Origin: an uncultured Chlorobiaceae bacterium
GTDB taxonomy: Bacteria; Bacteroidota; Chlorobiia; Chlorobiales; Chlorobiaceae
Assembly (NCBI GenBank): GCA_903839405.1
Contig: CAIMCD010000016.1
Span: forward strand, 1 to 47,570
Direction: 5' to 3'
Length of the DNA: 47,570 nucleotides
The notes below the pieces were generated by a model. That model saw only the letters and a list, made by a program, of their open reading frames with translations, ran no database searches and was not told the DNA's origin. This document shows positions 1 to 8,118 of this stretch, piece after piece; within the stretch, counting starts at the first letter, position 1, and the number at the start of each line of letters is the position of its first letter. The position numbers and the translations under genes are program-made.

Positions 1-1
1 C

Positions 2-658
2 GTCTTCCTGCATCTGCACCCTGTGCAGGTTCGCGAAAGTGCCGTGAAGCTTCGCTATACCTGGGGAATGGGAGGCATTACCTTTTTTGCCTTTATTATT
101 CTTGTTATCACCGGTGTTGTGCTGATGTTTTATTATCACCCATCGGTCGATCAGGCCTACTCGGATATCAAGGATCTTGAGTATCAGGTGCCTTATGGCG
201 TTATTCTCCGCAATCTGCACCGCTGGGGAGCGCACTTCATGGTTATTGTGGTCATGATTCACATGTTCCGGGTCTTTATGACGGGCTCCTATAAAGCGCC
301 GCGCCAGTTTAACTGGGGCATTGGTGTCTTTCTGCTGGTTCTGACCTTTTTGTTGAGTTTTACCGGATACCTGACCCCCTGGGATCAGCTCGGATTTTGG
401 GCGATCACGGTCGGAACCAATATGGGCGCGGCTACGCCTCTTCTTGGCTATCAGGGTCCGTTCAGTGAGTTCCTTCACATCACTCCCTATAATGATATTC
501 GCTTCGCGCTCCTCGGCGGCGCTCGGGTTGGCGGTAATGCATTGCTCCGTTCCTACATTTGGCATTGTGTTGCTATTCCGCTTATCTCGATCATTTTGAT
601 GTTTGTTCATTTCTGGCGAGTCAGAAAAGACGGTGGAATTTCAAAACCTCAAAAATAA
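2..658 (+). CDS. cytochrome b6-like subunit of a bc-type quinol:cytochrome c oxidoreductase (5' end outside window)
   Basis: This is the diheme cytochrome b subunit of a quinol-oxidising bc complex in the inner membrane. The reading frame is open to the left edge, and the residues before the GTG at 23 (VFLHLHPV) already read like cytochrome b, so the true start lies upstream. The four heme ligands are visible: a helix-B pair in LHRWGAH...MIH with 13 residues between the histidines, and a helix-D pair in IWHCVA...FVHFWRVR with 14 between, the spacing of cytochrome b6 rather than mitochondrial cytochrome b. It stops after four helices, so it is the b6 half of a split cytochrome b, and the next gene supplies the C-terminal half 20 bases downstream. 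A Rieske protein would be expected upstream of the window. The family call is firm; the exact partners are inferred. Confidence 0.9.
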   Translation, partial: VFLHLHPVQVRESAVKLRYTWGMGGITFFAFIILVITGVVLMFYYHPSVDQAYSDIKDLEYQVPYGVILRNLHRWGAHFMVIVVMIHMFRVFMTGSYKAPRQFNWGIGVFLLVLTFLLSFTGYLTPWDQLGFWAITVGTNMGAATPLLGYQGPFSEFLHITPYNDIRFALLGGARVGGNALLRSYIWHCVAIPLISIILMFVHFWRVRKDGGISKPQK

Positions 659-678
659 CAGAACGGGCTTAGTGCATT

Positions 679-1572
679 ATGAACCCTTTTATTGAAATTA
701 TTACCCAGCCTGATAATATCGCTATTGTGATCATGGTCATTATGGTGAGCTTTTTCATGGCGTGGGCTTTTTTGCAAGCCTTTCAGAATGACAAGTTGCT
801 TGCTTCAGGTCTTCCCGTTGAAGGTGAGAACGACAGCTTTGTCGACACCTTTAAGCCTCTCGTGCGCATTGAGCTGATTATTTCGCTCGTTGTCATGGTT
901 GCCCTGACGATCTGGTCGATAGCGGTCGATGCTCCGCTGGAAGAGATTGCCAATCCGACCATCACGCCAAACCCGGCAAAGGCTCCCTGGTACTTTTTGG
1001 GGCTTCAGGAGTTGCTGGTTTATTTTGATCCATGGTTGGCCGGTGTGGTGCTTCCATCGCTGATTGTTGTCGGGCTGCTTGCCATTCCCTATATCGACAT
1101 CAATCCGAAAGGCAACGGCTACTACACCTTTTCCGAGAGAAAGTACTCTATTATGATCTTCTCCTTTGGATTTTTTGTCCTTTGGCTGCTATTGATTGTT
1201 ATCGGTGTTTTCTTCAGGGGTCCGGGGTGGTTGTGGTACTGGCCCTGGCAGGAGTGGGATCACGCCAGAGTTGTCTTTGAACCGACAAGAGATCTGACAA
1301 GCATTATCGGGATTGATTCACGTTCCATCCCTGGAATTATTATCGGTGGTGTGGTTGTGATCTCTTACCTCGTCGGAGGGATGCTTGCGCCCTACTATTA
1401 CTGGAAGAAGAACAATCCGGAACTGTTGCAGAAGTTGGGTATGATACGCTACGTCACCATCGTGTTTTTGTTTATTACGATGATGTCCATACCGATCAAG
1501 ATGGTATTACGATTGGTTTTTCTTGTCAAGTATGTATGGATCATCCCCTGGTTTGGTGGCATCAACTTTTGA
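679..1572 (+). CDS. subunit IV-like C-terminal half of cytochrome b
   Basis: A 297-residue polytopic membrane protein that completes the split cytochrome b. After one N-terminal helix (about residues 14-34) it has the quinol-site region KAPWYFLGLQELL at about residue 100, the counterpart of the PEWY segment of cytochrome b/subunit IV, with Glu replaced by a PWYF version. Several more helices follow, with an aromatic-rich loop (GPGWLWYWPWQEW) near residue 180. It is longer than a chloroplast subunit IV (about 160 residues), with extra C-terminal helices, as seen in bc complexes that use multiheme cytochromes. It lies between the b6-like gene and the octaheme cytochrome gene in the same direction, so one operon and one complex are likely. 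The ATG start at 679 is the first good one. The altered PEWY may reflect menaquinone use, which is inference. Confidence 0.85.
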   Translation: MNPFIEIITQPDNIAIVIMVIMVSFFMAWAFLQAFQNDKLLASGLPVEGENDSFVDTFKPLVRIELIISLVVMVALTIWSIAVDAPLEEIANPTITPNPAKAPWYFLGLQELLVYFDPWLAGVVLPSLIVVGLLAIPYIDINPKGNGYYTFSERKYSIMIFSFGFFVLWLLLIVIGVFFRGPGWLWYWPWQEWDHARVVFEPTRDLTSIIGIDSRSIPGIIIGGVVVISYLVGGMLAPYYYWKKNNPELLQKLGMIRYVTIVFLFITMMSIPIKMVLRLVFLVKYVWIIPWFGGINF

Positions 1573-1638
1573 TTGCTGGTCAAGGTATGAAGGTATACGG
1601 TAACAGGTCATTCTAAAAGCCCAAAAAATCTGTTGAAC

Positions 1639-4248
1639 ATGGCGAATGAGAATAAAAATAATTCATCCTACAGAGTCTATATCTTTGTGTTTTTCAGTGT
1701 CGTATTGTTGGCACTCTCACTCTGGGTGGTATGGGACGACGAGTTTGGCCTGAGGCCCTGGAAAAAATATCAGGAGCAGTATAAGTCGCTGAAGCATGAT
1801 CAGCTTGAAAAGGAGTACAAGAAAGCTGTCGTTGAGTTCGAGCGTTCGGGCGGTCACCGTCACCTTGCTGAACTTGAAGCAAAGCTCCAGAAAGCCGAAG
1901 CGGTGTTTCAAAGCAAGGAGGTTCAGGAGAAGTACACACGGCTGAGTGCGCAGTACAACGACCAGCACGACAAGGCTGCGAAAACCCAGAAAGAGCTACG
2001 GATGGCCCGTGGGCAATTTCTGGAAACCGAGTACTACTACACGAAAACCCAGAAGCCTGAGTACAAGGTCAAGATGGATGAGCTGCAGCGCCAGATTGAT
2101 GCCATTGCCCTGAGTGCAGATGCATTGCAGAAGAGTCAGGACTCTCTGAAGAGTTCCATCTATGAGCTGACGGCGGCGAAGGCCGGGATTGAGGCTGAAA
2201 TAGAGAAGATGAAAAATGGTCTTGAGGAGAAAAAGGAGAAGATCGCCAACAACGAGAAGGTTCCGATTGAGATCAAGCAGATTCATATCAAGGATATCGA
2301 TAAAGCGGATCGCTGCCAATCCTGCCATATCGGTATTGATGGCAAAAGCAACCTTTCGGGGACACAGCCCTTCAGCCGCCACCCGGCAAGCTTTGTCTAT
2401 CTGGATCATCATGATCCCTCAAAATTCGGCTGTACCTTCTGTCATCGCGGACAGGGTCGCGCGACCACAACGGCTGATAAGGCTCATGGCAAAATCAAGC
2501 ATTGGGATGAACCGATGCTCGACGGCAATATGACCCAGACCTCATGCCTCAACTGTCATGGTGATATCAAGAATCTTCGCGGTGCCGAGGATATTACCAA
2601 GAGCACGGAGCTGATTAAAAAGTATGGCTGTTACAGTTGCCACAAGATTCCCGGTTATGAAACCGTTGGTGATGTTGGTCCGGTTCTGACCGAGGTTGGT
2701 ACCAAGGTCAACTACTCATGGGCGGTCAACTGGTTGCTCGATCCGAAGAAATACTTCTCGACGGCCCGTATGCCAAAGTTTTATTTCACCCAGGATCAGG
2801 CTGAATCCATTGCTGACTATCTCTTCAGTATGTCCGGTACCGAACGTCATGATGCCGCTACTACTCCGCCTGATGCGAAGCTGGTTGAGCAGGGTAAGGC
2901 ACTTTGGAGCCAGGCCCGCTGTAACCTCTGCCATACAACCGGTGGTAAGGGTGGTAACCATATCAAGGTCTATGCACCTGATTTGAGCAAAATCGGCAGC
3001 AAGGTGAACAAGGAGTGGATGTTCCGCTGGATCAAGAATCCGAACGCCTACTTCCCCGGTACCAAGATGCCCCGCTTCCGTTTTACGGATGACGAGATCA
3101 AGGCTCTGGTCGAATATGTCGCGAGTGAGTTTCAGGATGATGAAGCTGATTTGAAATATGTCAAACCGGTTGAAATCAAGCCTGCATCCATCAAGAAAGG
3201 TAAGGAGCTGATCCAGAAGTATGGCTGTTATGGTTGCCACAAGCTTCAGGGTATGGAGGATATGGTTCAGGTGGCTCCTGCGCTGAAAAAACAGGGCGTT
3301 ACCTTCCTCAGAAGGGATGAGATGCGTGAAAAGATCGGAACCGAGCTTTCCTCTATCGGCAGCAAGCCGGTCGATATGCTTGACTTCGGAAAGCTGAAAA
3401 AATCGATTCCGAACGACCGTTTGAGCTATATCAAGCAGAAGCTGAGAGATCCGAGAGGTTACCGCCTTGGATTGAGGATGCCGGATTTCCGTCTGGCTGA
3501 GTCGGAGATCAATCAGTTGGCTTCAGTGCTCTATGGCTTTACCGATGCAAGTGTGCCGGTTCGTTTCATGGTTCCATCGCGTCAGGAGCTGGATCGTATA
3601 GCCGGAGTTCAGCCATACAAATTCTCGGGCGACTTTGCCAAGGTCATTGCTGATGTCAAGTGCACCAACTGTCACTCAATACGCGGCATTGGCGCCGATT
3701 ACGCACCTGACCTCTCTTTGGCCGGTAGCAAGCTGCAGGAAGGTTGGATTCGCAAATTCCTTGCCAATCCTGACGTTATCCGTCCACTGCTTCAGCAGAT
3801 GCCGAAGCTTGGCCTGACCCAGGGCAAGCCGCCGGCAAAGGTGACCATGCCGAAGTTTAACCTTGGCGTGCAGAAGGTTGAGGATACCAACCGCTCGGAT
3901 GTCGATGTTGTGATTAACTTCTTCCAGCAGGAGCTGGTTTCAACCGAGATTCCGAAGGCTGTGCCGCAGATTACCTCGATGACCTTGCCGGAACAGATCG
4001 CGAAGGGCAAAGAGCTGTATGACCTGAAGGGTTGCAGGGCTTGCCATCAGATCGGTATGGATGGTGGTGCACTTGGACCAAACTTGTCAAATGTCGGTAA
4101 CCGGTTATTGCCCGGATTCATTTTCAAGCATCTTGAAAATGCCCGGAAATTCAAACCCGATATTGTTGAGCCTAACTATGGCTTTACAGAGCGCGAAAGA
4201 ATTTACTTAACCAACTTTTTGATGACCCTGAAACTGAATGCCAAGTGA
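1639..4248 (+). CDS. membrane-anchored octaheme c-type cytochrome of the bc complex
   Basis: A large exported multiheme cytochrome, probably the electron acceptor from the Rieske/cytochrome b core in place of cytochrome c1. Counting from the TTG at 1633, there is one N-terminal membrane helix (about residues 14-34), then a Lys/Glu-rich predicted coiled coil (about 40-210), then eight CxxCH heme sites at about residues 228, 267, 305, 333, 430, 532, 677 and 801. Repeated modules of the form YGCYxCHK, followed later by a MPxF-type methionine segment, suggest tandem class I cytochrome c domains. ATG 1639 is preferred over TTG 1633 because it is the stronger codon; no clear ribosome site separates them. 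The stop TGA overlaps the next ATG (TGATG), so the two genes are translationally coupled. The heme count is direct; the complex assignment is from context. Confidence 0.88.
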   Translation: MANENKNNSSYRVYIFVFFSVVLLALSLWVVWDDEFGLRPWKKYQEQYKSLKHDQLEKEYKKAVVEFERSGGHRHLAELEAKLQKAEAVFQSKEVQEKYTRLSAQYNDQHDKAAKTQKELRMARGQFLETEYYYTKTQKPEYKVKMDELQRQIDAIALSADALQKSQDSLKSSIYELTAAKAGIEAEIEKMKNGLEEKKEKIANNEKVPIEIKQIHIKDIDKADRCQSCHIGIDGKSNLSGTQPFSRHPASFVYLDHHDPSKFGCTFCHRGQGRATTTADKAHGKIKHWDEPMLDGNMTQTSCLNCHGDIKNLRGAEDITKSTELIKKYGCYSCHKIPGYETVGDVGPVLTEVGTKVNYSWAVNWLLDPKKYFSTARMPKFYFTQDQAESIADYLFSMSGTERHDAATTPPDAKLVEQGKALWSQARCNLCHTTGGKGGNHIKVYAPDLSKIGSKVNKEWMFRWIKNPNAYFPGTKMPRFRFTDDEIKALVEYVASEFQDDEADLKYVKPVEIKPASIKKGKELIQKYGCYGCHKLQGMEDMVQVAPALKKQGVTFLRRDEMREKIGTELSSIGSKPVDMLDFGKLKKSIPNDRLSYIKQKLRDPRGYRLGLRMPDFRLAESEINQLASVLYGFTDASVPVRFMVPSRQELDRIAGVQPYKFSGDFAKVIADVKCTNCHSIRGIGADYAPDLSLAGSKLQEGWIRKFLANPDVIRPLLQQMPKLGLTQGKPPAKVTMPKFNLGVQKVEDTNRSDVDVVINFFQQELVSTEIPKAVPQITSMTLPEQIAKGKELYDLKGCRACHQIGMDGGALGPNLSNVGNRLLPGFIFKHLENARKFKPDIVEPNYGFTERERIYLTNFLMTLKLNAK

Positions 4249-4691
4249 TGCAAAACACCATAAAAATCAGTAAAATCGCACTTCTCGCCGCATGTTCAGT
4301 GGTCATGATCACTGGCTGCGGCAAGAAGGAGGGCCCGAAAGATAAAGCGGCCCAAACAACTCCGGCAGCAACTGTTGATCAGGCAGCCATCGACCAGAAG
4401 CTTCCGTACTCATTAAAAGAGGGAAAGCGGCTCTTTTCACACTATTGCGGAGTCTGTCATGGTGAAACCGGAGATGGTGGCGGGCAGTATTACGGTCTGA
4501 CCCCTACACCGGCCAATTTTACCGACAAGGCTTTTATGAAAACCTTGCCGGACGAGAAGCTTTTTAAAGCGATCAATGAGGGTTCGGCTGCCATGGGCAA
4601 GTCCAACCTCTGTCCTCCCTGGGGAAAATCGTTTAACCCTGAGGAGACCGAGTTCATTGTCGCCTATATCAGAACCCTTGGCGGTAGCTGA
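4248..4691 (+). CDS. monoheme cytochrome c lipoprotein
   Basis: A small class I cytochrome c tethered by lipid. The N-terminus has a basic start, a hydrophobic stretch and a lipobox ITGC, then a Lys/Ala/Pro-rich linker and one heme site, CGVCH, followed by a Gly-rich GETGDGGGQYYG loop typical of cytochrome c domains. A downstream methionine in GSAAMGKSN may be the sixth heme ligand. It starts inside the stop codon of the octaheme cytochrome (TGATG), so it is made in step with it and is the likely mobile-arm carrier or last subunit of the bc complex. A GTG three bases upstream at 4245 is a less likely start. Function beyond electron transfer cannot be read from the sequence. Confidence 0.85.
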   Translation: MQNTIKISKIALLAACSVVMITGCGKKEGPKDKAAQTTPAATVDQAAIDQKLPYSLKEGKRLFSHYCGVCHGETGDGGGQYYGLTPTPANFTDKAFMKTLPDEKLFKAINEGSAAMGKSNLCPPWGKSFNPEETEFIVAYIRTLGGS

Positions 4692-4779
4692 TATTTCTCT
4701 TGAAAAATGTTTTATAGTATATTTCTACATACTGTAAGGCTCTTATTTAGTAAACAACCACAAAACTATGGAGATAGAC

Positions 4780-5382
4780 ATGTTGACAATCAAAAGCAAA
4801 TCGTTGAAAACCGCACTGTTAATGAGCTGTTTCGGCTTCATCTCTGCAAATGCTTTTTGCGGCGGTACAGTAACCGGTTCGGTTGATGCTTCTGTTGCAA
4901 AGTACAAGAAAGATGCCGTCGTTTACCTGAAAGGCGTCAAGGGTCCTGCTGCACCGCAGAAGGGTGAGGTTGATCAGAAAAGTCTTGTTTTTATTCCTCA
5001 CGTACTTGCCGTTCCGGTTGGTTCAACGGTTGAGTTTAAAAACAGCGATAAAGTCAATCACAATATCTTTTCAGCCGACGCCTGCAAAAAATTCAATCTT
5101 GGAACCTACAATCCAGGCATGACCAAGTCTGTTGTGTTTGATAAGGCCTGCGTTGTCAATCTGCTCTGCAATGTGCACTCCGAGATGTCAGGATATGTTG
5201 TGGTGACTGAAAACCCCTACTTCAGCGTAACTGGAGCTGATGGCAAGTTTACCATCAAGAATGTGCCTGCCGGTACCTATGAGATCTCTGCATGGAGTGA
5301 GAAATTGAAACCCCAGGGTAAAACCATGGTGACGGTTGCCGAAGGCGGTACCGCAACGGTTGCTCTGAAAATGGCAAAATAA
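4780..5382 (+). CDS. exported cupredoxin (plastocyanin-like) with C-terminal carboxypeptidase-regulatory-like domain
   Basis: A periplasmic type-1 copper protein, likely a soluble electron carrier. After a signal peptide (basic start, hydrophobic core, ANA-type cleavage near residue 25) comes a cupredoxin fold with a complete ligand set: the His of VNHNIFS and the Cys, His and Met of LLCNVHSEMSGYV. About 60 residues with a GKFTIKNVPAGTYEISAW pattern follow, typical of the carboxypeptidase regulatory-like beta domain, which may bind a partner. ATG 4780 is chosen over ATG 4768 because GGAG at 4770-4773 lies at the right distance before it. It is 88 bases past the cytochrome lipoprotein gene and is followed by a strong terminator, so it may be the last gene of the bc operon or have its own promoter. 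A copper carrier fed by the bc complex is inference. Confidence 0.82.
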   Translation: MLTIKSKSLKTALLMSCFGFISANAFCGGTVTGSVDASVAKYKKDAVVYLKGVKGPAAPQKGEVDQKSLVFIPHVLAVPVGSTVEFKNSDKVNHNIFSADACKKFNLGTYNPGMTKSVVFDKACVVNLLCNVHSEMSGYVVVTENPYFSVTGADGKFTIKNVPAGTYEISAWSEKLKPQGKTMVTVAEGGTATVALKMAK

Positions 5383-5410
5383 GAGTTTCTCTTTTTTCTG
5401 TTCATCAGCT

Positions 5411-5450
5411 AACGATGAACCTGCCGGAGAAGCAGGTTCATCGTTTTTGT
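5411..5450 (+). terminator. strong Rho-independent terminator after the cupredoxin gene
   Basis: A perfect 14-bp stem (5411-5424 with 5432-5445), a 7-base loop and a following T-run close the transcript of the bc complex/cupredoxin genes. Confidence 0.93.
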
Positions 5451-5888
5451 TTCTGGTCCTTTAACCGAAGAGAGATCAACGGCATACGGATATTGTCCTT
5501 TAAAGCTAAGTTCCAATTGCTGCAGTTCTTTATCGCTCTATCCGCTGTAGAGTGCTCTTTGTCTTTGACGTTTTTAAGGGATTTTTAATTTTCTATCCGG
5601 ATTTTATTGAGTAACATAAGGATGGATGTTCGGTTATTCTGGAGGCTCATCATTTCACCTTGAGTTCTCTACAATCTGTTTTTTTCCCTGATTACTATTG
5701 TTTCGTTACGGCCTCTTTTTACAGAGTGGCAGGTTATGCTTTTCTGTAAAAAAATCAATTCAGCCTCGTGCTCTTTAGCTCTTGCTACGCTCGTTTCAGC
5801 CGGTGAGATGCTATAACCATGAAGTGTTTAACCTGTTTTTCATGATTGTGTGTGTACACTTATTTCTATTAATCAGATACTACTCTCT
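5451..5888. other. intergenic stretch before the redox operon
   Basis: About 440 bases between the terminator and the thioredoxin start. I see no convincing reading frame, RNA gene or strong inverted repeat. It is AT-rich and T-rich on the plus strand and must hold the promoter of the 5.9-10.9 kb operon, but I cannot place its elements. Confidence 0.5.
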
Positions 5889-6404
5889 ATGGTAACTTTT
5901 AAAAGCAAAAAATTAAAAGGGCTCCTTTTTGCTTCCCTTTTTTGTTTGAGCTTTAGCGGAACCTCCTACGCTCTTGACGCCGGAAGCAAGGCTCCCGATT
6001 TTCAGTTGCAGGGGCCGAAGGGTACGGTGACGCTTGCGAGTTCAGCCGGTTCAGTGGTCTATGTTGATTTCTGGGCATCGTGGTGCGGCCCGTGCAAGCA
6101 GTCATTCTCCTGGATGAACGCCATGCAGGAAAAATACGCTTCAAAGGGTCTGCAGATTATTGGGGTCAATGTTGATGCCAAAAGTGATGATGCCCGCAAG
6201 TTTCTTGCAGAGACTCCTGCCCGTTTTACGGTTGCCTTTGATTCAAAAGGTACTACTCCAACGAAGTACGGGGTAAAGGGAATGCCGACCAGTTTTCTTG
6301 TTGGTCGTGACGGAAAGGTGATTTTCGTGCATCAGGGCTTTAAGGAGGCTGACCGGGAACAACTTGAAAAACAAATTAAGACAGCACTGGAGGCTAAGAA
6401 ATGA
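5889..6404 (+). CDS. exported thioredoxin-like protein (TlpA/ResA type)
   Basis: A thiol-disulfide protein outside the cytoplasm. From ATG 5889 it has a clean signal peptide (basic start, hydrophobic core, cleavage near SYA-LD) and then a thioredoxin fold with active site WCGPC in the segment DFWASWCGPCKQSF, a GVNVDAKSDDARKF insertion typical of TlpA/ResA-like proteins, and the cis-Pro segment GMPTSF. An upstream in-frame start at 5850 would add 13 residues ahead of the signal peptide and is less likely. The gene overlaps the next one by ATGA, so it is coupled to the DUF4266 lipoprotein. With DsbD at the end of the same operon, it is probably kept reduced by DsbD and reduces or relays electrons to the other members. 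Its specific substrate is unknown. Confidence 0.9.
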   Translation: MVTFKSKKLKGLLFASLFCLSFSGTSYALDAGSKAPDFQLQGPKGTVTLASSAGSVVYVDFWASWCGPCKQSFSWMNAMQEKYASKGLQIIGVNVDAKSDDARKFLAETPARFTVAFDSKGTTPTKYGVKGMPTSFLVGRDGKVIFVHQGFKEADREQLEKQIKTALEAKK

Positions 6405-6640
6405 AAATACAAGTATTGAAAAAACCGGTTCATGCACTTCTCCTGCTGCTGATGCTTGGCTTGACGGGCTGCTCGATGGGAGCGGCTGTACAGCCCTGGG
6501 AGAAGGGTACCTTGGCCCGGCCTGAAATGACCTTTGGTGGTGACAAGCTCGACACCGGCTACACTGAGCACATTTATAGCAGCAAAGAGGGCGCTTCCGG
6601 CGGTTCAGGCGTAGGCGGCGGCGGATGCGGATGCAATTAA
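6401..6640 (+). CDS. DUF4266-family small lipoprotein
   Basis: A 79-residue lipoprotein: a hydrophobic signal with lipobox LTGC (Cys24), then the family signature around QPWEKGTLARPEM, then a Gly/Ser-rich tail EGASGGSGVGGGGCGCN ending in a Cys-Gly-Cys pair at 76 and 78. DUF4266 genes commonly sit between a thioredoxin gene and a DUF3570 gene, as here. The E-G-A-S-G-G sequence (Ser66) resembles an ApbE flavinylation site, and the terminal CxC could exchange electrons with the thioredoxin encoded upstream; both are inferences. The start overlaps the thioredoxin stop by four bases, and the end overlaps the upstream start option of the DUF3570 gene. The family call is from pattern recall. Confidence 0.82.
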   Translation: MKIQVLKKPVHALLLLLMLGLTGCSMGAAVQPWEKGTLARPEMTFGGDKLDTGYTEHIYSSKEGASGGSGVGGGGCGCN

Positions 6641-7947
6641 CAAAAACCTTAACACCAGTGAAAAATATGACATCGGTTCCGACAACAAAGTCAACCGTTC
6701 TTGGTGCTGCTCTTCTTACTGCTGCAATGGCCCTGCCATCGGTGCAGTTTGCCTATGCAGATGCCGCGCCGGAACGAGGTAACGTCAGTTTTAAATATCT
6801 TAACTATCAGGAGAGTCAGTCGGTCAATACACCCGGCACTTCGGGTTCCAGCACTCATACGCATGATGCTATTTCCGGAGCAACTGCCGGAGGATCATCC
6901 GGATCGGCTAGCAATGCGGATCGTATCGGCGTCAATGCCTACGCGATTTCAGCTCTGGTTCCGATTGCCGGAGAGTGGTCAATCGGGACAACCTATACCT
7001 ATGACTCGGTATCGGGTGCATCGCCGACCTACCATACCTCAGGTCTTACACACATGGTGGATCACCGCAATGTCATTGATCTGGAGGCGACACGCTATCT
7101 TTCAAGGGGAACGGTTACTGCCGGTACCAGCTACTCCAAGGAGACCGATTACATCTCCCGCAGCTACTCGCTTCAGGGGAGTTACGAGACGGAAGACAAA
7201 AATACCACCTTTACGCTTGGTGGCAGTATCACCAATGACTCGATTGATCCTCTTGTAAAAGATCCCATTACCGGAACGTTCCGTCATGAGAAAAAGGATA
7301 TTACTTCGGGCGTCGTCGGTGTGACCAGAGTGCTTTCGAAGGTTGATATTGTTCAGTTCAATCTTGGCTACTCCAGCGGCACCGGTTATTACTCCGATCC
7401 CTACAAGTTCTATACCTCCGCGACCCTTGTTCCTGTATCGCTTGACAACCGGCCGAGGGATCGCAACAATACGACCCTGATGGGTCGCTGGAACCACCAT
7501 TTTGACGGCACCGATGGTACAGCCCACTTCTCGTATCGCTACTATACCGATACTTTCGGTATCCGTGCGCATACCCTTGGTGCAGAGTATGTTCAGCCTA
7601 TCGAGAATGGATGGACGGTGGCTCCGCTGCTTCGCTTCTATTCGCAGACCGAGGCTGATTTTTATGTCGCTACCAGCGCTGCCGAGAGGGCTGCCACAAC
7701 GGCTGCTCCGTTTGTTCCGACCACTCCTACGTCGACTTACTACAGCATGGATCAGCGTCTTTCAGCTTTTGGCGCCTATACGCTGGGCCTCAAGGTGAGC
7801 AAACAGTTGAATCCTGACTGGCTTGTGGACCTTAAGTTCGAGTATTATCAGCAGAGCAGTGACTGGGCTCTTGCCGGTACGAAAGACAGCGGTCTGGCTA
7901 CGTTCAGTGCACGAAGCATTCAGGCTGGCGTATCAAGGCAGTTCTAA
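6625..7947 (+). CDS. DUF3570-family outer-membrane beta-barrel protein with two flavinylation-like motifs
   Basis: A predicted outer-membrane barrel of about 430 residues: a signal peptide (cleavage near FAYA-DA), then many alternating amphipathic strands with Tyr/Thr/Gly, ending in a C-terminal Phe (SRQF), the usual last residue of a barrel recognised by BAM. Counted from ATG 6625, motif DAISGATAGG lies at 81-90 in a His/Ser/Gly-rich loop, and DSVSGASP at 127-134 after a strand. Both fit the D-x-x-(S/T)-G-A-(T/S) pattern that ApbE modifies with FMN in RnfG/NqrC. The start is uncertain: ATG 6667 gives a more normal signal peptide and avoids overlapping the DUF4266 gene. ApbE is encoded next. 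A porin-like or electron-conducting role is inference. Confidence 0.85.
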   Translation: MRMQLTKTLTPVKNMTSVPTTKSTVLGAALLTAAMALPSVQFAYADAAPERGNVSFKYLNYQESQSVNTPGTSGSSTHTHDAISGATAGGSSGSASNADRIGVNAYAISALVPIAGEWSIGTTYTYDSVSGASPTYHTSGLTHMVDHRNVIDLEATRYLSRGTVTAGTSYSKETDYISRSYSLQGSYETEDKNTTFTLGGSITNDSIDPLVKDPITGTFRHEKKDITSGVVGVTRVLSKVDIVQFNLGYSSGTGYYSDPYKFYTSATLVPVSLDNRPRDRNNTTLMGRWNHHFDGTDGTAHFSYRYYTDTFGIRAHTLGAEYVQPIENGWTVAPLLRFYSQTEADFYVATSAAERAATTAAPFVPTTPTSTYYSMDQRLSAFGAYTLGLKVSKQLNPDWLVDLKFEYYQQSSDWALAGTKDSGLATFSARSIQAGVSRQF

Positions 7948-7982
7948 TTCTGTTGCTGTTTTTCTTAAGGAACCCTGTTTCG

Positions 7983-8005
7983 TCGCCCGGCATCCTGCCG
8001 GGCGA
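7983..8005. repeat. GC-rich hairpin between the DUF3570 and apbE genes
   Basis: A perfect 10-bp inverted repeat (7983-7992 with 7996-8005) with a 3-base loop. No T-run follows, so it is more likely an RNA-processing or attenuation hairpin that lowers apbE/dsbD expression relative to the barrel than a full terminator. Confidence 0.6.
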
Positions 8006-8118
8006 TTGAATTGGCCGCATGTTTACCACTCTATCTGATCAATCTTTTTGAATCGGAAGTTTATGGAACAATTTCTGTAACTTCCTTTTTAAGGTTGTTG
8101 TTACACCAAAAAACGTTC

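Noticed and set aside
23..658. GTG at 23 as the start of the cytochrome b gene
   Set aside because: The frame is open to the edge, and the residues before 23 already read like cytochrome b, so the gene is cut by the window.
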